In this document: positions 29,017-33,809 of the stretch, piece by piece
Position numbering within the stretch: position 1 is the first letter of the stretch
Layout: the number at the start of each line of letters is the position of its first letter
Assembly: GCA_028282505.1 (NCBI GenBank)
Contig: JANQHV010000671.1
Coordinates: 1-33,809, forward strand
DNA length: 33,809 nucleotides
Direction: 5' to 3'
DNA from: SAR324 cluster bacterium
Lineage (GTDB): Bacteria; SAR324; NAC60-12
Position numbers and translations under genes: made by a program
Notes under the pieces: model-generated
Told to the model about the DNA's origin: nothing
The model's database searches: none
What the model saw: only the letters and a program-made list of their open reading frames with translations

Positions 29017-29886
29017 TTAAACATCAGGGTCAATTCCTGCCTTTTTTAAGATTTCCATGAGACGCTCTTTTTCAGCTTTTTCTTCTTCCTTCTCTCGCAG
29101 AACTTCTTCTTTACCTCGTAGAGCTTCTTCTTTACCTCGTAGAGCTTCTTCTTTGTCCTGAAGGGCCTCTTTCTCCCTCTGCAAAGCTGCTTCTAAAAGC
29201 CTTTGCCTTGTTTTTTCTTCACGCAAAGCATTTTGACGAGCCTGGTATAAATGATAATTGGCCTCTTTTTCGGAAAATCGTTCTAATGTCGCCATCGCTT
29301 GCCTCATTTCAGGGGTATTGATGATTTCGGGTAATTCCTCCCAATGTTCGGCTTCTTTGAAAAAATAAAGCCATTGATCTTCTGTATTCAATGTCTCAGA
29401 ATATTGCCATTTTTCCAACTCAAGCACATGAATCGAACAATGTTCTGATAATCGTTTCTGGTTTTCTTGATCCACTATCTGAAAGTGATGATGAAAATCC
29501 GGACTGTCGGAAAACAGATTTTCCGTCAACATCCAAATGGAGATAACCGGGCATAATTCTGCGAATTCCTCTCCACTTTGTAACTGCGCTCGATATAGAT
29601 CGCTCCAAGTGTAGAGCATTCTCTCTGGCAAATAAGAAAAAATGGCTAACTGAATTTCTACCTGGTAAACGGTCCCATGTTCATCTTTGGCTTTGACATC
29701 GACAATTGTTAGTTTGTCTGAATAAAACTCGCGCTCATTATAAGGATTCAGGATTTCCACACTGAAAATAGGAGACTGTGGTGAAAGGACTGCATTGAGG
29801 AAATTAAGCAGTAAATTCTTATTTTCCTCTGACCCCAAGAGCGACTTAAAAACGCAGTCTACTGTCGGAGAAATGGGATGTTTCAC
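29017..29886 (-). CDS. Rpn/PD-(D/E)XK family nuclease (transposase_31-like) with coiled-coil tail
   Basis: A 289-residue protein of the Rpn (recombination-promoting nuclease) family, also annotated as PD-(D/E)XK transposase. From the GTG start I see the family opening ISPTVDCVFKSLLG (Asp10) and a catalytic core with Asp63 in VDVK and Glu77-x-Gln79 in VEIQ. The family ending GIDPDV is also present. GTG at 29886 is preferred over the upstream TTG (29913) because AAGGAG lies a few bases before it. Residues about 225-275 are a strongly charged coiled coil built from an exact heptad, encoded by the tandem repeat at 29103-29154. Such proteins are often multi-copy in bacterial genomes. It runs against the biosynthetic operon and is probably not part of it. 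Confidence 0.85.
   Translation of the reverse strand: MKHPISPTVDCVFKSLLGSEENKNLLLNFLNAVLSPQSPIFSVEILNPYNEREFYSDKLTIVDVKAKDEHGTVYQVEIQLAIFSYLPERMLYTWSDLYRAQLQSGEEFAELCPVISIWMLTENLFSDSPDFHHHFQIVDQENQKRLSEHCSIHVLELEKWQYSETLNTEDQWLYFFKEAEHWEELPEIINTPEMRQAMATLERFSEKEANYHLYQARQNALREEKTRQRLLEAALQREKEALQDKEEALRGKEEALRGKEEVLREKEEEKAEKERLMEILKKAGIDPDV
29103..29154. repeat. 21-base tandem repeat within the nuclease gene
   Basis: The unit CTTCTTCTTTACCTCGTAGA plus G is present twice exactly (29103-29123, 29124-29144) and then partially. On the coding strand each unit encodes one heptad of the type KEEALRG. The protein shows four such heptads in a row. Copy number can change by slippage without breaking the frame. 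Confidence 0.85.
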
Positions 29887-29987
29887 AATCAAACTCCTTA
29901 AGGGAAGAAACAAGAAAACAGGTGTTTTTCATAAGTATATCAAAGCACTTGGACAACAGCGAGAATTATTTGAATACCAACAGTTTC

Positions 29988-30018
29988 TTCGAAAAAAACT
30001 CTCTTATAGTTTTTCGAA
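29988..30018 (-). terminator. Possible terminator or operator hairpin
   Basis: TTCGAAAAA (29988-29996) pairs with TTTTTCGAA (30010-30018) across a 13-base loop. It lies between the small minus-strand gene ending at 30145 and the nuclease gene starting at 29886. It could end the upstream transcript, or act as an operator for the nuclease. The stem has little G/C, so the call is tentative. Confidence 0.35.
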
Positions 30019-30144
30019 TGTAAAGTGTCGATTTATTGGTAATTGCTCTGATCTGATAGTTTGAGTTTCATCTGTGAAAAGTACTAGATTTTTTAGCTAG
30101 CATCCTCACAGAGAAACATCAATAGGGAATGTTAGGAAGGGAAT

Positions 30145-30426
30145 TCACTTCCTTTCTTTCTGATCGCTTTTCGCCACACAAGATTGCTCCTGTGCTTTTC
30201 TGAATTTGGTATTGATTTCTTCCAGTCGTTCTTTCATCCAATTGGCAGAACGCTTGATGCCACTAATTGTTCTCTCTCCAATGACCTCGTCTTCGGAACG
30301 AGTTACAATCAAGGCGTAAGCGTCACACAAAAAGCAACAATAATCGCTGAATTCATCCAATTCATCATAAATATCAGTCCAATCAATCGCGTCTTGGGAT
30401 TGATGTTCCTGAAGAGTGTCAAACAT
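30145..30426 (-). CDS. Small acidic protein of unknown function
   Basis: A 93-residue protein that I do not recognise. It is rich in acidic residues near the N-terminus (DIYDELDEFSDY) with a Cys pair in YCCFLCDAY, and basic toward the C-terminus, which may be helical. The second ATG (30426) is chosen because ACGGAG ends six bases upstream of it and directly abuts the first ATG (30432), leaving that one no spacing. It starts 44 bases after the end of another small gene (30471-30728) on the same strand, so the two are probably one operon. No toxin or antitoxin motif is evident. Plasmid- or phage-like accessory cargo is possible. Confidence 0.6.
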   Translation of the reverse strand: MFDTLQEHQSQDAIDWTDIYDELDEFSDYCCFLCDAYALIVTRSEDEVIGERTISGIKRSANWMKERLEEINTKFRKAQEQSCVAKSDQKERK

Positions 30427-30470
30427 AGTCATCTCCGTTGGGGTTGAGAATAAATGTTAAATTGTACTCT

Positions 30471-30728
30471 TTACGATTGTTGAGTTGGGTCAAATCCTTC
30501 TCCGGGAGAAACCGTGACCGTATGAAGACGAAGTACATCATATCGGATCTCCTCGAATTGATGCTCCAGATAGAGAAAGAGAGCTTCCATTGTGGAAATA
30601 ACCTCTTCATTTTCTTCTACCCCTTCTTCAGCAAGGCACTTGGTCAAATGCCGAAGAGCCGAAAGAATGGTGGTATTGTTCTCTACCTTTTTACTGATTT
30701 CAGGTTTGGTTATTCTTTCTTTTTCCAT
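30471..30728 (-). CDS. Small helical protein of unknown function
   Basis: An 85-residue protein with no recognised domain. The composition is mostly helix-forming, with two predicted amphipathic stretches (about 15-35 and 40-65) and a disordered, Ser/Pro-containing C-terminus. The start ATG is preceded by AGAAAGGA at a suitable distance on the minus strand, which supports it as a real gene. It is first in a likely two-gene operon with 30145-30426. An overlapping frame on the same strand (30419-30610) has no such site and is treated as a shadow. Confidence 0.6.
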   Translation of the reverse strand: MEKERITKPEISKKVENNTTILSALRHLTKCLAEEGVEENEEVISTMEALFLYLEHQFEEIRYDVLRLHTVTVSPGEGFDPTQQS

Positions 30729-30920
30729 ATTTTTTTCCTTTCTAAGTTGACTTTAAAATAATATTTTATTGACAGTTTAGGTTAAACAAAGAAACATAAG
30801 TAATTTTCACTTGATTGAAATACACCTCTGGCTATGCTTTCAAATTGAAAATTTTGCTTCTCTCAATCACCACCTAGCGTTTTCCTCATGGCGAACTCTT
30901 AATGAGTGCTGTTGTGTCTC

Positions 30921-30990
30921 AAGTGATGTTTTAATTAAAATAAGCGTATGCTTAAATTAAGTCAAGTGATTTATGCAAATGCTTAAATTA
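30921..30990. repeat. Two-part direct repeat next to the HTH gene
   Basis: AAGTGAT occurs at 30921-30927 and 30964-30970, each followed by ATGCTTAAATTA at 30948-30959 and 30979-30990. The second copy overlaps the stop codon of the HTH gene. The block lies upstream of the two-gene operon that starts at 30728 and could hold its operators. The rest of 30729-30920 is AT-rich and has no gene that I can see. Confidence 0.5.
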
Positions 30991-31185
30991 TTTTGCTAAT
31001 AGTTTTAATGCTCCTTTAAATGTTGTGGGGATTCCTCTGGATTTCCAGTCAGATATTTGTTGAGGACTCACCTCAATTTTTCTAGCTAATTCCGAATCAC
31101 TGGCGCATTCTAATTTTTTCTTAAGTTTTTCAATAAGCTCAACTGCCTCTGGGTCTTGCTCCCTTGTGGGCTTTCTACCTACCAT
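30988..31185 (-). CDS. Small helix-turn-helix (Cro/CI-type) DNA-binding protein
   Basis: A 65-residue protein, nearly all of it one HTH domain. Residues about 30-52 (SELARKIEVSPQQISDWKSR) give the helix-turn-helix, with the recognition helix beginning at SPQQ. The N-terminus is basic and Pro-containing. Its size and form match single-domain Xre/CI-like regulators of phages, plasmids and toxin-antitoxin loci. It lies upstream of, and on the same strand as, two small unknown genes, separated by 259 bases that contain direct repeats. A near-perfect palindrome at 31201-31216, just before its start, is a likely site of autoregulation. Family secure; targets inferred. No link to the biosynthetic cluster is visible. 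Confidence 0.8.
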   Translation of the reverse strand: MVGRKPTREQDPEAVELIEKLKKKLECASDSELARKIEVSPQQISDWKSRGIPTTFKGALKLLAK

Positions 31186-31200
31186 CTGTCTTTCATATAC

Positions 31201-31216
31201 TGAGGTTAAAACCTCA
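31201..31216. promoter_or_regulatory. Palindromic operator candidate before the HTH gene
   Basis: TGAGGTTAAAACCTCA has 7-base arms and a 2-base centre. It lies 15-31 bases upstream of the start codon of the minus-strand HTH gene, where a promoter or repressor site would be. Binding of a Cro/CI-like dimer here would suit autorepression. Confidence 0.55.
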
Positions 31217-31577
31217 AAATATCAAACATTGCTCAACATTCCAGATTAATCCGTTCATCAATGAATATCATCCACGCTAATGAATCTGGATATTTTACCT
31301 CTGGTGTCGAAATTTGCTGAGTTTCTTTGCGTGCAACGTCTGCATCAGGAGCCTTGACCAACAATGAGCTTGGAAAAGACACTGACGGTGAATTTATCCA
31401 AAAACTTGGTAAAAAGTGCAATGGTCAAGGTCCCTTGAATGCTATTGTTGTGTTGCGATTTATCTGAAATTCTACGATTTGAACACCTTCGAATAACCGA
31501 AAAAATCTAAAATGATTAATGATTTTAAGGGATTTGTATTATTGCTTTAGGGGTTACTTAAAAGCTCAAAATGGCTG
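31217..31577. other. Stretch without a supported gene
   Basis: An open frame at 31233-31421 (minus) exists, but it has no Shine-Dalgarno site, starts with TTG and encodes nothing I recognise. I see no RNA gene, repeat or terminator here. The region may hold decayed coding sequence. Confidence 0.4.
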
Positions 31578-32093
31578 CTATTTTACCGTGATTTTTGGTA
31601 GATTTTGCGATGAAATAGCACCATTATCATCAATTTTAGAGTTCATTAACCAGTTTTTAAACAGGCTCATATGTTCTGTTGAGCCTACTCCCAATACAAT
31701 AGCGTTTGTTTTTTCTCCCATGATTTCTTCTGCATTAATTTCTAGATACACTTCTGATTTTTCCCAAGTCGCCTTTTGAATTGCATCAATCATTTCTGAG
31801 GTCAAAGAACCTTTACTTGCTAGTGCTGAAAATGAATATTCTTCCCCTTTGAGCTCTAACCATATGCCTACGTTGTCAGTCGCATCGATCTTCAAAATGC
31901 GATATACACCATCTAGTCGAACACTCTCTGTTTTCAGAGGCTCTATTGCCAAGCTATCAATTTGATTTCTATTTAATGGAAGTTGTTGAAGTGTAACTCT
32001 ACTTGCCTCTGGTACTCCTGATAAAGCTATTTTGTATAAACTATCGACTTTACTATGGAGCTTATCAAGCGATGGTACAATGTCTTTTGCCAT
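31578..32093 (-). CDS. Unknown protein, possibly missing its true start
   Basis: A 171-residue frame read from the first ATG (MAKDIVPSL). I recognise no family. The sequence looks like a soluble mixed alpha/beta protein with a helical start and no membrane segment. The same frame stays open upstream to 32234 without ATG, GTG or TTG other than a TTG two codons before this ATG. That extension reads like real protein (charged and helical, for example RKLAQLEYKQDTKNKLFKAL). The Shine-Dalgarno site before the ATG is weak. The gene has therefore either lost its 5' end, suffered a frameshift, or uses a rare start. The small secreted-peptide gene ends just upstream (32245). Confidence 0.5.
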   Translation of the reverse strand: MAKDIVPSLDKLHSKVDSLYKIALSGVPEASRVTLQQLPLNRNQIDSLAIEPLKTESVRLDGVYRILKIDATDNVGIWLELKGEEYSFSALASKGSLTSEMIDAIQKATWEKSEVYLEINAEEIMGEKTNAIVLGVGSTEHMSLFKNWLMNSKIDDNGAISSQNLPKITVK

Positions 32094-32244
32094 TATCAAT
32101 GATTCTTTTTGAGATTCTTCCAGTGCCTTAAATAGTTTGTTTTTTGTGTCTTGCTTATACTCTAGTTGGGCAAGCTTCCTAAAATAAACTTGATTATTTT
32201 TGTTAGGTGGAAGCGATTTCCTATTATCAGAGAATTATAAACCC

Positions 32245-32412
32245 TTATTCTTTCAATGGTTCAATATAGCATTTTCCATTGACACATATTTGTCCAAATG
32301 GACATGGTATTATGCGGTTTTTACATGCATCAGGATCAGCTGAACTCACTCCCACTAGTGCCACAAAAGAAATTATGATTATTATCGCAGCATTAAACTT
32401 TAATTTATTCAT
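32245..32412 (-). CDS. Small secreted cysteine-rich peptide
   Basis: A 55-residue product with a clear N-terminal signal peptide: basic MNKLKFN, a hydrophobic run of about 15 residues (AAIIIIISFVALVGV), and a plausible cleavage after SSA. The mature part is only about 30 residues and contains four Cys in the pattern C-x6-C-x5-C-x4-C, ending CPFGQICVNGKCY. This resembles small disulfide-bonded EGF- or toxin-like repeats. The ATG at 32412 is preferred over an upstream in-frame GTG (32433) because it gives a standard signal peptide. No lipobox is seen. The function is unknown; a secreted inhibitor, toxin or adhesive peptide are all possible. It is short, so the chance of a spurious frame is not negligible, though signal and Cys pattern together argue for a real gene. 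Confidence 0.55.
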   Translation of the reverse strand: MNKLKFNAAIIIIISFVALVGVSSADPDACKNRIIPCPFGQICVNGKCYIEPLKE

Positions 32413-32601
32413 ATACTTAAATTTCCTAAACACACGAGCCCAACGCCAAGGTGAGCGGTCCTCTTTTCAAGGGGGAAGCCACCTGTGCATATGTAAATGA
32501 TTTGGGATGGCAAACGCGCTGCAAAATGGATCCGCTCGACTTATATGTTTTTTCATCTTCATTGATCATCCATCATAAATCTTTTTGTGAATAACCACTC
32601 A

Positions 32602-32845
32602 CTACTCCAACTTCTTCTCTTCCAACAATTCATAAAACTCATTTAGTTTTTTCCTCAAAACTTCTTTTGGAATCAGCCTGGTTTCATAGTCAGAAATGAC
32701 GGCTGGGCTAACAGAACGACTGAGAGCGTATTTTCCAGAATAAAATCTTTTAGAGAAGCTATTGTCTAGCTTGCTGTATCTGTGTCAATACCTCAGTAAA
32801 TTGTAGTTCAAACTTACCTGATGTTGTCTGGATTTCCATGCTCAT
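32602..32845 (-). pseudogene. Internally deleted DUF1016 (YhcG-like) nuclease relic
   Basis: Reading the minus strand from ATG at 32845 gives MSMEIQTTSGKFELQFTEVL followed by TQIQQARQ and a stop. This resembles the start of DUF1016/YhcG PD-(D/E)XK proteins. A different frame then begins at once and gives YALSRSVSPAVISDYETRLI followed by PKEVLRKKLNEFYELLEEKK and a stop at 32602. That resembles the C-terminal end of the same family (SPALVAEYQT..LP.K..L..KLHEFYEL). Intact members are some 300-400 residues, so most of the middle is gone. The relic is not long enough in any single frame to be noticed as a gene. Confidence 0.65.
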
Positions 32846-32957
32846 TTTTTAGTTGTCATTGATCATTACGCACTTTTTATTCTTGAAATTTACTTGGTGT
32901 GTGATTGAACATACAATGCCAAGCTCAGATGCCACCACCTACGAAATTAATATAAGA

Positions 32958-32976
32958 GAAAACTGATTCAGTTTTC
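32958..32976. repeat. Perfect 9-1-9 palindrome
   Basis: GAAAACTGATTCAGTTTTC lies between the DUF1016 relic and the gene ending at 33028. It could be an operator or a short hairpin at a transcript end. No T-run follows on either strand. Confidence 0.45.
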
Positions 32977-33027
32977 AATGACCAATTGAATGTCAAAGTG
33001 GCCCTGTTAAGTATTTCATCCTGCCGT

Positions 33028-33486
33028 TCAAGCAGCGAAATCCGAGTCTCGCTTCCATAGAATGACGGCAAGCCAGATGATGAACACTTTTGCAGGAAGA
33101 GGCAATTCTTCTGGAGACTCAACTGTTGCTCGGCGTGTAAAGAACCCTCTTGTGGAGATGGAACCGATTTTTCGGGACCCATCTAAAAGTAGGAATGCTC
33201 GCCGAAAAGCAGACATTGCGCGGAGCGTGTACTGCTTATTCTCATGTTCGATGAGGAAGGTACGGTGGAACGCACTTGGCTTCTCAGTACGGGCTAATAC
33301 CGTACCGTCTAATTCAAGGATAAAGGCGCCCATCAATCCTTCTCGATAAACCATATAGTCGATGCCATGTACAGTCAGTAGCCCTCTCTCTCGCCACCAA
33401 GATACATCGATGTCTGCAACTTGTTGTGACCCTTCTATAATGGTAAAGTCCCAGGAAAACCAACGTTTCGGAATTGCCTTTAGCAT
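33028..33486 (-). CDS. Conserved hypothetical protein, beta-rich with a C-terminal hydrophobic segment
   Basis: A 152-residue protein. The ATG is well supported by AAGGAAGG shortly upstream on the minus strand. The body is rich in short beta-type stretches with recurring Arg/Gly turns. A single hydrophobic segment near the C-terminus (VFIIWLAVILW, about 133-143) is followed by KRDSDFAA, so the protein is probably membrane-anchored with the bulk on one side. The overall pattern (repeated beta strands that sense or bind a lipid-like ligand, as in LURP-one/tubby-like folds) is only a guess. The sequence looks intact and typical of a widespread uncharacterised family. No functional link to its neighbours is seen. 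Confidence 0.7.
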   Translation of the reverse strand: MLKAIPKRWFSWDFTIIEGSQQVADIDVSWWRERGLLTVHGIDYMVYREGLMGAFILELDGTVLARTEKPSAFHRTFLIEHENKQYTLRAMSAFRRAFLLLDGSRKIGSISTRGFFTRRATVESPEELPLPAKVFIIWLAVILWKRDSDFAA

Positions 33487-33696
33487 GGTATTGCCTTCCT
33501 TTTCTTAAGCTGTTTGACTTATTGTTGTTCTTATTAAAACCTGACACCTAACGACAATTTCTCCTGTTTTTCACCATATCCAAAGAAAGAGACCTAGACT
33601 TTTAAATTCACTTTGCTTGATGATCAAACCGGCAGTGGCGAAATCGGGAGGAACGGTGTGTTGGAAAATTTTCTCTTGAAATTCCTGCAATTCGAC

Positions 33697-33734
33697 AAAA
33701 AAAAGAGCAAATACTTATGAAAGCATCTGCTCTT
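33697..33734 (-). terminator. Rho-independent terminator on the minus strand
   Basis: Read on the minus strand, AAGAGCA (33728-33734) pairs with TGCTCTT (33703-33709) and is followed directly by a run of seven or eight T. Inner bases (ATGCTT and AGTAT) can extend the stem. It sits just downstream of the stop of the partial frame at 33745-33809 and supports that gene. Confidence 0.7.
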
Positions 33735-33744
33735 GATATTCGAT

Positions 33745-33809
33745 CTAATCTCTGTAGTAGTATGCCCGTCTTGAACCATCAAATTGACCGTTCTTCATAC
33801 AACACTTTT
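33745..33809 (-). CDS. C-terminal end of a gene running out of the window
   Basis: The last 20 codons before a TAG at 33745-33747 read as a hydrophilic tail, ending GQFDGSRRAYYYRD. The frame enters from beyond the window edge. The terminator immediately downstream is the main reason to call it; the product cannot be told from so little. Confidence 0.4.
   Translation of the reverse strand, partial: KCCMKNGQFDGSRRAYYYRD

Noticed and set aside
31233-31421. Small minus-strand gene of 62 codons
   Set aside because: It has a TTG start, no Shine-Dalgarno site and no recognisable sequence; it may be decayed coding sequence but cannot be supported.
33062-33349. A 95-codon plus-strand frame
   Set aside because: It is antisense to the conserved hypothetical gene at 33028-33486, which has a strong ribosome site and a plausible membrane anchor.

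Overview
The window is dominated by one large hybrid nonribosomal peptide / polyketide assembly line on the + strand (236-24722). An ABC transporter pair of the YbtP/YbtQ type follows at 25268-28804, and a low-density accessory stretch of small minus-strand genes, repeats and broken genes at 28805-33809. The DNA is AT-leaning. Shine-Dalgarno sites are visible, dispersed palindromic repeats sit between genes, and an Rpn-type nuclease gene and a DUF1016-type relic are present. This suggests a Gram-negative bacterium with a repeat-rich genome, but I cannot name a genus or phylum from the sequence.

Layout: (1) 1-235, repeats and leader. (2) 236-967, type II thioesterase. (3) 964-9936, NRPS: vestigial half Cy - A1 - PCP1 - Cy2 - A2 - PCP2 - Cy3 - A3 - PCP3 - basic tail. 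(4) 9943-15357, one PKS module: KS - no AT - C-methyltransferase - degenerate DH-like region - degenerate KR - ACP. (5) 15358-15614, spacer with a palindromic repeat. (6) 15615-24722, NRPS: Cy4 - A4 with an embedded methyltransferase-like domain - PCP4 - Cy5 - A5 - PCP5 - TE - GNAT. (7) 24723-25267, nested G/C-run repeats. (8) 25268-28804, two ABC half-transporters. (9) 28805-33809, all minus strand: Rpn nuclease, two small unknown genes, a small HTH regulator, an unknown gene that may have lost its start, a small secreted Cys-rich peptide, a DUF1016 pseudogene, a conserved hypothetical gene and the end of one further gene.

How it works together (inference): all five A domains carry binding-pocket residues of the cysteine type and five Cy-type regions are present. 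The line should therefore join up to five cysteines, several as thiazolines, around a single ketide unit. This is the logic of yersiniabactin/pyochelin-like metallophores. No aryl-loading domain, salicylate enzyme, thiazoline reductase, acyltransferase, TonB receptor, regulator or phosphopantetheinyl transferase is visible. The unusual points are the absent starter-loading domain, the AT-less PKS module with a crippled KR, the Asn in place of the conserved Thr in Cy5, and the GNAT domain fused behind the terminal thioesterase. Together they suggest a product that differs from the yersiniabactin and pyochelin families, probably a multi-thiazoline metal chelator.
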